DNA from: Allobaileyella intestinalis | Lineage (GTDB): Bacteria > Bacillota > Clostridia > Peptostreptococcales > Anaerovoracaceae | DNA: 64,000 nt | Direction: 5' to 3' | Assembly (NCBI RefSeq): GCF_009695865.1 | Contig: NZ_VUNB01000004.1 | Span: 186,001 to 250,000, forward strand | In this document: one piece after another, positions 26,185 to 36,423 of the stretch | Layout of the letters: each line of letters opens with the position of its first letter | Numbering within the stretch: the first letter of the stretch is position 1 | Notes under the pieces: generated by a model | What the model was told of the DNA's origin: nothing | What the model saw: only the letters and a program-made list of their open reading frames with translations | Databases searched by the model: none | Made by a program: the position numbers and the translations under genes

Positions 26185-27996
26185 ATGAACATAGAAGTAA
26201 CGAAATCAAGAGATCAGATTGAAGACAAATATAAATGGAACATAGAATCCATGTACAACAGCGATGACCGCTGGAACAGGGATATTGAAGATGCAAGAAC
26301 CATGAGTGAACAGCTAAGAAGTCAGGAAGGCCATGTTCTGGATTCATCTTCTTCTCTCCTTGAAACATTGAAGGCTGAAACCTCTATTTCGAGGAAACTT
26401 TCCAACGCTATTGTGTATTCACACATGAAGCAGGATGAAGACAACAGCAACAGCAAGTATCTGGAAATGAACCAGAAAGCAATGACAGCTGCTGCTGAGA
26501 TATCTGCCGCTCTTTCCTTCATTGTGCCGGAAATCCTTGAGGGAGATTCATCTCTTATAGAACAGTACATTAATAAGGAACCTGGTCTGGAAGAGTACCG
26601 GTTCATGCTGGATAACATCCTTCAGCAGAAATCCCACGTACTGTCTAAAGACGAGGAAAAGGTTCTTTCTTCTCTCGGAGATGTTCTGGGTGCTCCCGGG
26701 GAGATTTTTACGATGCTGAACAATGCGGACATGAATTTCGGTTCCGTAGAAGATTCAGAGGGTAAATCTCACCTCCTCACCCACGGCACCTATTCAAGCC
26801 TCATGGAAGATCCGGACAGAACTCTGAGGAAAAACGCTTTTACAAGGATTTACAGCAAGTACATGGAGCTTATTAATTCAATAGCCACAATGTACAACTA
26901 CAGTGTCAAGGAGAACACAGTTTCATCCAGACTGAGAAACTACGATTCACCTCTTGATGCTGCCCTGTCACCAGATCACATTCCTCTTCAGGTATATGAC
27001 AACCTGATTGAAGTTGTCCACAAACATCTTCCAGAGATGCACAAGTACACGGCCATCAAGAAAAAGGCCCTGGGTCTTGAAGAAATGGAGATGTTCGACG
27101 TGTACATTCCTCCTGTAAAGCCAGTAGAAAAGGAATATTCTTTCGAAGAGGCAGTGGACATTGCCTGTGAAGCACTGGCTCCCCTGGGCAGTGAATACGT
27201 ATCCACACTGAAAAAAGGCCTTCTTGAAGAGAGATGGGTGGACGTTTACGAGAATAAAGGAAAGACCTCAGGAGCCTATTCCTTTGGATCCTACGACAGC
27301 TATCCGTTTATTCTCATGAATTTTACAGGAAGGCTGAATGATATATTCACCCTGGTTCACGAGGGCGGTCATTCCATGCACTCCTATTACACCCGCAGGA
27401 ATCAGCCGTATATCTACGGAGGACACTCTATTTTTACTGCTGAAGTTGCAAGCACAGTGAACGAGTCTCTTCTCATCAGATACCTTCTCAGGAAGGCTGA
27501 AAAAGAAAATGATCTGGAGATGAAGAAGTACCTGGTCAACTACTATGCCGACCAGTTTAAATCCACCTTGTTCCGTCAGACCATGTTTGGGGAATTCGAA
27601 AAGAAAACCCATGAAATCGTAAGTCAGGGAGGATCTCTCACTGCTGACCTCTGCAGCGAAATCTACGATAAGCTGAACACAGATTACTTTGGACCGGCCA
27701 TGAAGCACAGCGATCTCATAAAGTATGAATGGAGCAGGATTCCTCATTTTTACAGAGATTTCTATGTCTATCAGTATGCAACAGGATTTTCTGCTGCAAC
27801 GGCTCTGTCGGAGAGGATTCTTACCGGCGGCACTGAAGCAAGGAATGATTATCTCAGATTCCTGAGTCTTGGGGATTCCGATTATCCCGTTTCTCTTCTT
27901 AAGATTGCTGGAGTAGACATGAGCAGTCCGGAGCCTGTTGATCAGGCTTTGAATGTTTTCGGAGACCTGGTAGATCAGCTTGATAAATTGTTATAA
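26185..27996 (+). CDS. pepF: Oligoendopeptidase F
   Basis: M3-family zinc endopeptidase that cleaves short cytoplasmic peptides. The 603-residue product has an N-terminal helical domain and the HEXXH site in LVHEGGHSMHSYYTRR, with the third ligand region in GHSIFTAEVASTVNESLL. GGAG lies ahead of the ATG. First gene of a pepF-nadK-rluD run with small gaps. Confidence 0.96.
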   Translation: MNIEVTKSRDQIEDKYKWNIESMYNSDDRWNRDIEDARTMSEQLRSQEGHVLDSSSSLLETLKAETSISRKLSNAIVYSHMKQDEDNSNSKYLEMNQKAMTAAAEISAALSFIVPEILEGDSSLIEQYINKEPGLEEYRFMLDNILQQKSHVLSKDEEKVLSSLGDVLGAPGEIFTMLNNADMNFGSVEDSEGKSHLLTHGTYSSLMEDPDRTLRKNAFTRIYSKYMELINSIATMYNYSVKENTVSSRLRNYDSPLDAALSPDHIPLQVYDNLIEVVHKHLPEMHKYTAIKKKALGLEEMEMFDVYIPPVKPVEKEYSFEEAVDIACEALAPLGSEYVSTLKKGLLEERWVDVYENKGKTSGAYSFGSYDSYPFILMNFTGRLNDIFTLVHEGGHSMHSYYTRRNQPYIYGGHSIFTAEVASTVNESLLIRYLLRKAEKENDLEMKKYLVNYYADQFKSTLFRQTMFGEFEKKTHEIVSQGGSLTADLCSEIYDKLNTDYFGPAMKHSDLIKYEWSRIPHFYRDFYVYQYATGFSAATALSERILTGGTEARNDYLRFLSLGDSDYPVSLLKIAGVDMSSPEPVDQALNVFGDLVDQLDKLL

Positions 27997-28022
27997 CCTG
28001 GATTATCACGGGGGACAGGAAA

Positions 28023-28826
28023 ATGAAACTATCAAAGGTATTTATTTACAATAACGACAGGCCGGAATCTATTGAGGCTGCAGATAAGTTCAGAAAGAGC
28101 GTGGAGGCTGACGGAATTGTTGTATGCCATGACTGTAAAGATGCTGATCTTCTGGTATGCGTAGGCGGAGACGGAGCCTTCCTCCGTTTTGTTCAGAGCT
28201 GCAACTTTCCATCCCAGCCTATTATCGGAATCAACACCGGTCATCTGGGCTTTTTTCAGGAATTTACTGCTGATCGCATTGGAAGATTTGAAGAGATTAT
28301 CGGAACGGACCGGTTTACAATCCAGGAGATTCGTCCCGTTTGCGCTACGGTCCATCACAATCTGGGAGTAGATCAGTTTCTGGGCCTTAATGAAGTGCTT
28401 TTCAGAGGTCCTTATTCCCACTTGACTCACTTTACCGTAAGCATTGAGGATACAGTGATTCAGGAGTTCAGTGGCGACGGTATGCTTGTGTCAACCAGTG
28501 CCGGTTCCACTGCATACAACTACTCCCTTGGAGGGGCCCTGGCTGCTCCAGAACTGGATGCTCTTCAGCTCACCCCTATTGCCCCTATGAATACTAACGC
28601 CTACAGATGTTTCAGATCCAGTATTGTATATCCTTCTTCTATGAAGCTGACACTTACACCAAACAACAGGACGTCAAGGGACAGCATCGAGGTAGTAAAC
28701 GACGGTCTTACCAGCTCCTTCAGGAACGTAAATAAGATTGAGATCACTCAGTCTGATGTGACCATAAACATAATACGCCTGGAAACATATAACTACTGGG
28801 AGAAACTGAATTCAAAACTGCTGTAA
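28023..28826 (+). CDS. nadK: NAD kinase
   Basis: Phosphorylates NAD to NADP in the cytosol. The 267-residue product has the GGDG motif (VCVGGDGAFLRFVQ), IGINTGHLGFFQEF, the NE motif in LGLNEVLFRG, and the GDGMLVSTSAGSTAYNYSLGG-type loop. Starts 26 bases after pepF with GGGGGACAGG ahead of the ATG. Confidence 0.96.
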   Translation: MKLSKVFIYNNDRPESIEAADKFRKSVEADGIVVCHDCKDADLLVCVGGDGAFLRFVQSCNFPSQPIIGINTGHLGFFQEFTADRIGRFEEIIGTDRFTIQEIRPVCATVHHNLGVDQFLGLNEVLFRGPYSHLTHFTVSIEDTVIQEFSGDGMLVSTSAGSTAYNYSLGGALAAPELDALQLTPIAPMNTNAYRCFRSSIVYPSSMKLTLTPNNRTSRDSIEVVNDGLTSSFRNVNKIEITQSDVTINIIRLETYNYWEKLNSKLL

Positions 28827-28860
28827 CATCTGAAATACTTTGATGAGATATTTTTTTACA

Positions 28861-29763
28861 ATGAGCAATAAACCTAAATATACATATACAGTAACATCTG
28901 AAAATGACGGGAAACGAGTAGCTGAACTGCTCCGTTCTCAGTTTACTTTTTCACACCGCTTCAGAACCAGAATGAAATTTGACAAGCTGGTGGATCTCAA
29001 CGGAACTCCTGTACCCGGCCACACCATAACCCATACAGGAGACGTGATTTCCATCCGGCTTCCGGAGGAAAAAAGCGATTTTACACCTGAGGACATTCCT
29101 GTGGACATTCTTTATGAAGACGAGGACCTCCTTCTGGTAAACAAACAGCCAGGCATTACTGTTCACCCCACTAAAGGTCATCCATGCCACACTCTGGCCA
29201 ACGGTATTCAGAAGTACATGGAAGACTCTCATCAGTCATTTAAGATCCGTTTTGCCAACAGAATAGACATGGACACCACGGGAATTGTTATTGTAGCTAA
29301 GAATTCCAACGCTCAGAACGGCATTTCCACTCAGATGAGAGCACATACAGTAGGAAAAGAATATACAGCCCTGGTTTGCGGCGTAATTCCAGAAGATAAG
29401 GACCACTTCGTAATAGATCTGCCTGTTGGAAGACCTGAGGGAGACAGCATTCACAGAGCCGTCCTCCCTGATGGGAAGCCTGCTGTCACGGAAGTCTGTG
29501 TGCTGGAAAGATTCAGGGAATACACTTTAATCAGGGTTGTTCTCCATACAGGACGAACCCATCAGATAAGAGTTCACATGGCTCACATAGGCTATCCCCT
29601 TGCAGGAGATCCATTATATGGCGGAAATACGGATGTGCTTAACAGACAGGCTCTTCATTCCACAAGAATAGTATTTAAACATCCCATTAAAGGAGAACAA
29701 ATAGACATATCCGCTCCCCTGCCAGAAGACATGAAAGAACTAATAGAAAAGATCCGGTGTTAA
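28861..29763 (+). CDS. RluD-family RNA pseudouridine synthase
   Basis: A 300-residue RluA/RluD-type synthase that isomerises uridine in rRNA or tRNA. An N-terminal S4-like domain (about 1-80: RVAELLRSQ, FDKLVDLNGTPVPGHT) is followed by the catalytic domain with the Asp in NRIDMDTTGIVIVAKN (usual form HRLDxxTSG), and HTGRTHQIRVHMAHIGYPLAGDPLYGG. The exact position modified cannot be told. In-frame starts also exist at 28843 and 28840; none has a convincing ribosome binding site, so the start is uncertain and coupling to nadK 34 bases upstream is possible. Confidence 0.9.
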   Translation: MSNKPKYTYTVTSENDGKRVAELLRSQFTFSHRFRTRMKFDKLVDLNGTPVPGHTITHTGDVISIRLPEEKSDFTPEDIPVDILYEDEDLLLVNKQPGITVHPTKGHPCHTLANGIQKYMEDSHQSFKIRFANRIDMDTTGIVIVAKNSNAQNGISTQMRAHTVGKEYTALVCGVIPEDKDHFVIDLPVGRPEGDSIHRAVLPDGKPAVTEVCVLERFREYTLIRVVLHTGRTHQIRVHMAHIGYPLAGDPLYGGNTDVLNRQALHSTRIVFKHPIKGEQIDISAPLPEDMKELIEKIRC

Positions 29764-29776
29764 GCCGGATCTTTTT
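29748..29776. terminator. Bidirectional intrinsic terminator between rluD-family and DUF975 genes
   Basis: Stem AGATCCGG/CCGGATCT (29750-29757 with 29765-29772) flanked by A and T runs on both sides. The rluD-family stop codon lies in its loop. Serves both converging genes. Confidence 0.88.
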
Positions 29777-29790
29777 GTATAAGATTGTAT

Positions 29791-30867
29791 TTAGTTATTG
29801 TTGTTGTCCCTATTGCTTACAGAATCTTCCTGATCATTTTCTTCTCCCTGATTCTGTTGATCTTGATCAGTGATATCATCAGATACTGTGTACGAAACAT
29901 CCTGAACGTCTTGAATATCCTCTTCATCAGGAGAATCATCTTCCCCTGGATCATAAGGAGTAACTTTGTCCTGGTCCGATGTTTCTGATCTGTTCTGTCT
30001 CCTGATCTGATCTCCTCCATCGAAAGGAAAAGGAAAATCGTGAACTGATGTCTGGGCATTGGAAAAGGCGTCCCTGAATGTATCTTCTCCTCTGTACTGG
30101 AATTTTCTGAAGCCGCCGGTAATCATCAGTTCATAGAACACTGTCTGTCCCAGGTAGAGCTGACCCATTGCATATACCAGTGGAAGTCTCAGGACCAGGT
30201 AGATCAATGCACCTGCCAGAGTTGTAGTATCAATAATATTTCCATAAGCCTGAACCAGATAGGAAGGCATCATGCAGATCATAATCAGCAGAATATAAGT
30301 CATATCAAAAGAAAACAATTTCATCTTGTTCCCTATCATCAGATACCGGCTCTCTGCAAGGCAGCGGAAAACTCCCTTTGAAGGATCATCGGCAAGAATG
30401 TAGAAGGCCTGGCTGAACATGAAATAGGCAATGACTCCAGGAATAACCAGCAGCATCGTCATGGCAGAAATGATCATTACCATTACGAAATACAGTAGAA
30501 GAGCTTTCAGGTAAAACTGAAAACCATCAAATACTGATGGCAGAGACACCTTGTGATTTCTCAGGAAGTACAATGTATATAAAGCCCTTCCAAGAGTCAG
30601 TGCTCCTCCCAGCAGAACAGCATATACCAGCATCACAAAAGGAATATTCGGTATCTGGCTGGCCACATCTGCAGGCATCTCTTCAGTATATCCAAGAACA
30701 TCCATGTAATTCCGCGGCATAAATACGCCTATGATTTCCGGTACCCACTGATCCAGGAAGGTGTAAAGAAAAATTCCTGCGAAGAAAAGTTTCATGTGGC
30801 CATCCAGGTGCTTCTGGGTCAGAAGCCGTATAACTCCATTTGGCTCCCTTACAATAAATTTCGTCAT
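29791..30867 (-). CDS. DUF975-family membrane protein
   Basis: A 358-residue integral membrane protein with about six predicted spans (residues 25-260). The block KGVFRCLAESRYLMIGNKMKLF, here split by position, is the hallmark I associate with DUF975 proteins of Clostridia. The last 75 residues are an acidic, Gln/Asn/Asp-rich, low-complexity tail, probably disordered and cytoplasmic. Function unknown. The alpha/beta hydrolase gene is 21 bases upstream, so the two form an operon. Confidence 0.78.
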   Translation of the reverse strand: MTKFIVREPNGVIRLLTQKHLDGHMKLFFAGIFLYTFLDQWVPEIIGVFMPRNYMDVLGYTEEMPADVASQIPNIPFVMLVYAVLLGGALTLGRALYTLYFLRNHKVSLPSVFDGFQFYLKALLLYFVMVMIISAMTMLLVIPGVIAYFMFSQAFYILADDPSKGVFRCLAESRYLMIGNKMKLFSFDMTYILLIMICMMPSYLVQAYGNIIDTTTLAGALIYLVLRLPLVYAMGQLYLGQTVFYELMITGGFRKFQYRGEDTFRDAFSNAQTSVHDFPFPFDGGDQIRRQNRSETSDQDKVTPYDPGEDDSPDEEDIQDVQDVSYTVSDDITDQDQQNQGEENDQEDSVSNRDNNNN

Positions 30868-30888
30868 ATTGATATTACCTCTTTGTTA

Positions 30889-31890
30889 CTATGTTAATCT
30901 CACATCCCGGTCCGGATCACAATCCAGATCTGCAAGAAACTGATCTATGGCATTCCAGAACTGCTCCAGGATTTCCGCCGAGCAGGAATAAATATCATGA
31001 CTGGCGTTCTCTATCTCCACAAGCCGGGTATTTCCAGTCATTCGCTGGAAATCAAAATGCCCTTTTCTGTCCAGCATATGATCGTCTGTTCCGCTGAGAA
31101 GAAGAACAGGGATATTAATTACAGGAAGCTTGGCCATCAGTTCCTGAGTTGCCTGGTAAGCAGCTCTGATCCAGGCGTATGTAGTCATGTGCGCTCTGTA
31201 CTCCGGTTCCTCCACACGCTGCTTAAATTGATATTCGTAGCGGACAGCCGAAAATGTGGCAGGAATACACCTGATTTTGTTAGGATCAAAGCGCTTCATT
31301 CCCTGAACAGCCTCGTCCTGCCATCCCATAACTCCTGAATAGAACAGCTTGATCCTTCCCTTCCAATATGAATCTTTTGGAAAGCTCAGCTTGCACAGAG
31401 GCGAACAGAGTATGGCGCTGTCGAAATAGCCTGGATGTCTTTCGAGGAAAAGTCCGGAAGCACAGCCTCCCATGGAATGGGCGAACAATATAACCGGGCC
31501 GGAACCTTTTTCCTTCATAACCACATCATCCATAAAGGTTTTGATATCCGTAACGTATTCCAGAAAACTGCTTACGTGAATATATTCAGGATCGTGGGAA
31601 ACATGGCATGATTTTCCATGGCCTCTGAACTGAAGGAAAAAGACGGAATAACCCATGTCGTAGAAATCGTAGGCCAGCTCATGATATTTGCCGAAAAATT
31701 CACTGTGACCATGAATGATGACCACCTTTCCTCTGCTTTTATCAGGCCGTGGCTGAACAGCTTTGAAATACTGAAGTTCCATTCTGTCCGGTGTTATGAC
31801 CCGGCCTTCTTTAACCTCTTCACTGAGCCACCGGCTGACCTGATTGTTCATAAACGGCCCATACTCAAGATTCCCAAAAGGAACCCTCAT
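30889..31890 (-). CDS. Alpha/beta hydrolase (lysophospholipase-like)
   Basis: A 333-residue serine hydrolase of the monoacylglycerol lipase/lysophospholipase group. Seen: oxyanion region VIIHGHSEFFGKY, cap-side FLQFRGHGKS, nucleophile elbow FAHSMGGCASGLF (GxSxG-like), Asp in LLLSGTDDHMLD and His in EIENASHDIYS. No signal peptide, so cytoplasmic or membrane-peripheral. GGAGAG ahead of the ATG. In an operon with the DUF975 membrane protein downstream; a link to lipid turnover is inference. Confidence 0.9.
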   Translation of the reverse strand: MRVPFGNLEYGPFMNNQVSRWLSEEVKEGRVITPDRMELQYFKAVQPRPDKSRGKVVIIHGHSEFFGKYHELAYDFYDMGYSVFFLQFRGHGKSCHVSHDPEYIHVSSFLEYVTDIKTFMDDVVMKEKGSGPVILFAHSMGGCASGLFLERHPGYFDSAILCSPLCKLSFPKDSYWKGRIKLFYSGVMGWQDEAVQGMKRFDPNKIRCIPATFSAVRYEYQFKQRVEEPEYRAHMTTYAWIRAAYQATQELMAKLPVINIPVLLLSGTDDHMLDRKGHFDFQRMTGNTRLVEIENASHDIYSCSAEILEQFWNAIDQFLADLDCDPDRDVRLT

Positions 31891-32005
31891 AATCTCTCCT
31901 CCCGAAACATAACTAAAATAATAATCCCCTTTTTACAAATCTTCTGATATTCATGTACCCGTTTAAAACTGGGTACACAGGCAATAATTATAGCATTTCA
32001 TGGTT

Positions 32006-32034
32006 TTTACGCAAGGGCAGCCTTGGTGTATAAT
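32006..32034 (+). promoter_or_regulatory. Probable promoter of thiN
   Basis: TTTACG and perfect TATAAT with a 17-bp spacer; start expected near 32041, followed by a strong GGAGGTG ahead of thiN. Confidence 0.6.
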
Positions 32035-32063
32035 TAACACATAGAAACCACGGAGGTGTAGCC

Positions 32064-32714
32064 ATGAGCAAGAAATGCCTGATTATTTTATCATACGTAG
32101 ACCATCCTTCAGACAGGCTGCTATACCAGCTTACAGAAGATGCTGATTACATTATATGCGCAGATGGCGGACAGATGATCGCCAGGAATTTCAATATCAT
32201 TCCAGATGCTGTAATCGGTGACTTCGATTCCACCACTATTGACCAGCGGTTCGACTGCCTGTATATTACCTACCCTTCTGAGAAGGACCTTACTGACGCA
32301 GAAGCCAGCCTCAATCACGCAATTGAGATGAACTGCGATAATATTACATTTTACGGGGGCATAGGCGGCAGACTGGATCACATGCTGGGAAATATTTCTA
32401 TTTTAAGCAAATTCACCGAAAGAGGAATAACTGTTCGTTTTATGGACGACAGCAACTACCTCACTATGATCACCAACGGGTCAATAAACCTGCCTAATTC
32501 CAGGCGGTATAAGTATTTTGGTGTAGTTCCCTATGACAGCGAAGCAAAGGGCGTGACCATCACCGGTGCCAAGTACGAGCTCCACAACGTAGATATGAAG
32601 CGGACAGGCACCCTTGGAATCAGCAATGAAATTACAGGATCATATGCCAGGGTTACTGTAAAAAAAGGTACTCTCCTCATTGCCAGGTCACGGGATACGG
32701 AGCCACAGAAATAA
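32064..32714 (+). CDS. thiN: Thiamine pyrophosphokinase
   Basis: Converts thiamine and ATP to thiamine diphosphate. The 216-residue product shows the family blocks YIICADGGQMIARN, PDAVIGDFDST, YPSEKDLTDAEASLNHAIE and FYGGIGGRLDHMLGN, which form the active site. The product is the cofactor of acetolactate synthase (IlvBN), also in this window. Monocistronic, with a terminator behind it. Confidence 0.95.
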   Translation: MSKKCLIILSYVDHPSDRLLYQLTEDADYIICADGGQMIARNFNIIPDAVIGDFDSTTIDQRFDCLYITYPSEKDLTDAEASLNHAIEMNCDNITFYGGIGGRLDHMLGNISILSKFTERGITVRFMDDSNYLTMITNGSINLPNSRRYKYFGVVPYDSEAKGVTITGAKYELHNVDMKRTGTLGISNEITGSYARVTVKKGTLLIARSRDTEPQK

Positions 32715-32785
32715 GTTGCTCACAGATTATTAAAGATATTCAATAATATCTAAAGAACCAGATATACAGAACTGAAGATCATTAC

Positions 32786-32843
32786 AAAATGCAGCAGCCA
32801 CAGAAGTTATGTACTAACTACTGATGACTGCTGCATTTTATTA
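32786..32843. terminator. Bidirectional terminator between thiN and pheT
   Basis: 12-bp arms AAAATGCAGCAG (32786-32797) and CTGCTGCATTTT (32828-32839), flanked by T-rich sequence. Serves both converging genes. Confidence 0.85.
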
Positions 32844-32875
32844 TACACTTAGTTAATCTATGGTCTTATTATGGA

Positions 32876-35296
32876 CTAACCTTCTCTCAGTTCAGCTCCC
32901 ACCTTGTTCTCAAGAGTTCTGATTATCTTGCTCATTCTCTTGTCGATCTCTTTTGCCTTCATAGTTCCCTTATCAGAACCGATGGTCAGGCTCAAGGTTA
33001 CTGACTTCTTGCCTTCAGGAACCTGCTGTCCTCTGTACTCTTCAACGAATCTCAGACTCTTGCAGTGGTTCTTGATGGCCTCAACAATTTCAGCCCATTT
33101 TACTGACTCGTCAACAAGGATGGACAGATCCTCATCTACTTCAGGGTAGAGAGGCAGGTGTACAAACTTGTTATCTCTTGATGCAAGCGGAATAAGTGCG
33201 GTTTCATCCAGCTCAAATACAGCCATATTCGTTCTCTTGATGCCGGCAGCATTCATTGCCTGAACAGAAACAAGGCCCAGTGAACCGATAACCTGTTTTT
33301 TCAGGAGAATATTCAGATATACTTTCTCATCTGCCCAAGATGGTTTTTCCACCTGCTTAAACGAAAGCTCTTCCATATGGCAGTATCTTGAAAGGGATTC
33401 TACTGTGCCCTTTGCATCGAAGAAATCTTTCTTTCCGTCACTGCCCACAACAGCTCCGCAAAGGGTCAGCTTCTGCACTGGCAGTACTTCTTCTTCTGTG
33501 CTCTCGTGGTACTCTCCCTTATGATAAACCTGAGCCATTTCGAAAAGCCTGAACTCATCAAAATATCTGAGGTTCTTCATTACTGACTCCAGCATGCCCG
33601 GAACCAGTGACTGTCTCAGATTAACCATATCCGGAGCCGGCGGTGTTGCCAGGCGTACTGCCTGAGACTTATCTATACCGGCAGCGTCGATGTATTTCTC
33701 CTCAACCCATGGATATGTGAAAATCTCGTTATATCCGCAGCGGAATGCCAGGTGTTCCCTCAGCTTTCTGTCCAGACTTACAACAGGCTGACGAACAGCA
33801 TTCTCGAAGTTTACAGGCAGAGGCTTTGCCTCGAAGCTTTCGAAGGACCAGATTCTTGCCAGGTCTCCCATTACGTCGTCCCAGATTGATACGTCTCCAG
33901 TAGATCTCCAGGTAGGAGCTGTGGCCAGGAATCCCCTGTCGTTCCACTCAACTTCGTAACCCAGTCTGGTGAGAGTGTCCTCAACTTCTTCGTTAGAGAC
34001 TGTCTTTCCGAGACGTCTGTAAAGCAGATCTGTATCCACCTGAATCCGGCTCTGAACAGTGGGGGTCGGGTAATTCTCTCCGGCAGCAACCACCTTGCAG
34101 TCAGGGAAAATTTCCTTGAACAGTTTAATGGCCAGTGAAATTCCCTGATCGATTCTCTGGGTATCAATTCCCTTCTCATATCTTATGGATGCGTCTGTCT
34201 TCTGATCGAAGCGTTTGCCGGTCTTTCTGATAGTACCGGCGTCGAAGTCAGCCATCTCAAGTACGATCTTTGTGGTCTCTGGCAAAATAGAGTCTTTTCT
34301 TCCGCCTCTTATTCCGGCCAGACCCAGAGGTTCTTCCTTGTCGCAGATGATCAGATCTCCTTCTGTAAGATCCAGCTCACTTTGGTCCAGAAGGATAAGC
34401 TTCTCGCCTTCCTTTGCATTTCTCACTACGATGTGATCATCTACGTGAGTGAAATCGTATGCATGTGAAGGCTGGCCAACTGCCATCATAATGTAGTTTG
34501 TAATATCAACGATAGCGTTGATAGGTCTCATTCCGCCGTTGGTAACTGCTGTCTTCATCCATGCCGGCGCCTGTCTTGTATCAACTCCGTCGATAACCAA
34601 TGCAGAGAACCTGCTGCATTTCTCAGGCTCTTCAATATCAATTCTGAAATCAGGAAGTGATGGATCCGGCTTTTCATCTGGAACAGGATTCAGTGGAACC
34701 TTGTAAATAGCAGCCAGTTCTCTGGCAATGCCGTAATGTCCCCACAGGTCTGGCCTGTTTGTAAGGGATTTGTTGTCAATATCCAGAATGGTGTCATCCA
34801 TTCCAATTACTTCAGCAACGCACTGTCCCGGATAGCAATCTGCATCTCCAAGATCGACTATTATTGATTCATCATCAGTGTGATAGTAGTCATCCAGGTA
34901 AACCTCGGAAGCGCCGCAGATCATTCCGTAGGATTTAACACCTCTCATCTTTGTCTCTTTTATAGCTACAGGTTCACCTTCACCATGCCAGTAAACCACT
35001 GCTCCCGGCTTTGAGATAACTACTTTTTCCCCTGCATAAAGATTGGATCCTCCGCAGACGATCTGCTTATCCTCATCTTCGCCAATGTCCACCATGCAGA
35101 CTCTCAGCTTATCTGCATCCGGGTGAGGCTCTACAGACTTGATTACACCAACAACGATGTTCTTGAACTTGTCTGCACTGTTCTCAATGCTTTCAACCTC
35201 AACAGTACGCATGGTGAGATCGTAGGCAAGCTGCTCATTAGTAAGATCTTCAGGAAGCTGGACATATTTCCTGACCCAATTAAGTGATACTTTCAT
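32876..35296 (-). CDS. pheT: Phenylalanine-tRNA ligase beta subunit
   Basis: Large subunit of the (alpha-beta)2 Phe-tRNA synthetase, 806 residues. A tRNA-binding EMAP-like domain comes first (about 40-155: VVGVIKSVEPHPDADKLRVC, QIVCGGSNL), then the B3/B4 editing core (TNRPDLWGHYGIARELAAIY), the B5 domain and a C-terminal anticodon-binding FDX domain (about 710-806, ending with a helical ELREG). Lies 21 bases downstream of pheS. Confidence 0.97.
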   Translation of the reverse strand: MKVSLNWVRKYVQLPEDLTNEQLAYDLTMRTVEVESIENSADKFKNIVVGVIKSVEPHPDADKLRVCMVDIGEDEDKQIVCGGSNLYAGEKVVISKPGAVVYWHGEGEPVAIKETKMRGVKSYGMICGASEVYLDDYYHTDDESIIVDLGDADCYPGQCVAEVIGMDDTILDIDNKSLTNRPDLWGHYGIARELAAIYKVPLNPVPDEKPDPSLPDFRIDIEEPEKCSRFSALVIDGVDTRQAPAWMKTAVTNGGMRPINAIVDITNYIMMAVGQPSHAYDFTHVDDHIVVRNAKEGEKLILLDQSELDLTEGDLIICDKEEPLGLAGIRGGRKDSILPETTKIVLEMADFDAGTIRKTGKRFDQKTDASIRYEKGIDTQRIDQGISLAIKLFKEIFPDCKVVAAGENYPTPTVQSRIQVDTDLLYRRLGKTVSNEEVEDTLTRLGYEVEWNDRGFLATAPTWRSTGDVSIWDDVMGDLARIWSFESFEAKPLPVNFENAVRQPVVSLDRKLREHLAFRCGYNEIFTYPWVEEKYIDAAGIDKSQAVRLATPPAPDMVNLRQSLVPGMLESVMKNLRYFDEFRLFEMAQVYHKGEYHESTEEEVLPVQKLTLCGAVVGSDGKKDFFDAKGTVESLSRYCHMEELSFKQVEKPSWADEKVYLNILLKKQVIGSLGLVSVQAMNAAGIKRTNMAVFELDETALIPLASRDNKFVHLPLYPEVDEDLSILVDESVKWAEIVEAIKNHCKSLRFVEEYRGQQVPEGKKSVTLSLTIGSDKGTMKAKEIDKRMSKIIRTLENKVGAELREG

Positions 35297-35317
35297 ATAT
35301 TTCCAAACCTCCCTTTA

Positions 35318-36355
35318 CTATTTGAACTGCTTCAGGAATCTCAGGTCAGCGCTGTGGAACAGTCTGACATCGTCAACTCCGTATCTCATCATAACCAGTC
35401 TGTCCAGACCGATATTAGTATAGAATCCTGAATATACATCTGGATCAAGACCAGCTGCCTTAAGAACATTTGGATGGATTACGCCTCCTGGCATTACCTC
35501 AATCCAGCCGTTTCCGTTACATACTCTGCAGCCCTTTCCTCCGCAAACAAGACATTCCATGTCGATTTCGTATCCCGGCTCTGTGAACGGGAAGAAACCT
35601 TCTCTCATGCGGACATTTATCTTGCGGCCGAAAACCTTTTCCAGAATAGTCTGAATCATCACCTTTCCAGAGGAAAAGCTCAGGTCTTTGTCCACAATCA
35701 GCGCTTCGTACTGGAAAAAAGCTCTTTCGTGTCTGGCATCGGTATTTTCGTTTCTGAATACTCTTCCCGGATATACGAACCTTGCAGGGGCTCCGTGCTC
35801 CATAAGGTAACGGACAGAACCACCTGTAAGATGTGGTCTCAGACAGAGTCTGTCGTTTCCGCTGAGGTTCTCTGTTCCCTCGATCCAGTATGTATCCATA
35901 GTGGCTCTGGCAGGATGGTCAGCTGCAAAATTCAGATTATCAAAAGCAAATTTCTCACTGCTAATATCATCCTCGCTAAAGACCTCAAAGCCCAGGGAGA
36001 GGAAGGCATCGTTCAGGTCATAACACATCTGTGTAATAGGATGAAGAGCTCCGCTCTGTGGTGCGTTGCCCGGAAGTGTCAGGTCGATCTCTTCCTCAAG
36101 TACAGACTGGGAAGCAACGATCTCCTCTTCTCTTTCTTTGATCTTATCGGAGAAAAACTCCTTGATTTCATTAGCCTTCATTCCCACCTGTCTCTTCATA
36201 TCAGGTTCCAGAGTTTTAAGGCTCTTAAGCACTTCAGTGAGCTGTCCTTTCTTACCGGTAAGCTCCCGGCGTACCTCCTGAAGCGCATCTACACTGGCTG
36301 CCTGGCTGATCTTCTCAAGACCTTCCTGGCGAATAGTCTCTAATCTTTCCAGCAT
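35318..36355 (-). CDS. pheS: Phenylalanine-tRNA ligase alpha subunit
   Basis: Catalytic subunit, 345 residues. N-terminal coiled coil (about 1-90) then the class II catalytic core: HPITQMCYDLNDAFLSLGFE, motif 2 FVYPGRVFRNENTDARHERAFFQ, here conserved as expected, PFTEPGYEIDMECLVCGGKG and GLDRLVMMRYGVDD (motif 3). The CxxC pair (CLVCGGKGCRVCNG) is found in many Bacillota PheS. GGGAGAA ahead of the ATG. First gene of pheST. Confidence 0.97.
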   Translation of the reverse strand: MLERLETIRQEGLEKISQAASVDALQEVRRELTGKKGQLTEVLKSLKTLEPDMKRQVGMKANEIKEFFSDKIKEREEEIVASQSVLEEEIDLTLPGNAPQSGALHPITQMCYDLNDAFLSLGFEVFSEDDISSEKFAFDNLNFAADHPARATMDTYWIEGTENLSGNDRLCLRPHLTGGSVRYLMEHGAPARFVYPGRVFRNENTDARHERAFFQYEALIVDKDLSFSSGKVMIQTILEKVFGRKINVRMREGFFPFTEPGYEIDMECLVCGGKGCRVCNGNGWIEVMPGGVIHPNVLKAAGLDPDVYSGFYTNIGLDRLVMMRYGVDDVRLFHSADLRFLKQFK

Positions 36356-36423
36356 TTCTATTCTCCCTTCATGCAGTAATTTTTTGCTAAAAATGCATAT
36401 TACATATTAAAAGTAACTTGTTG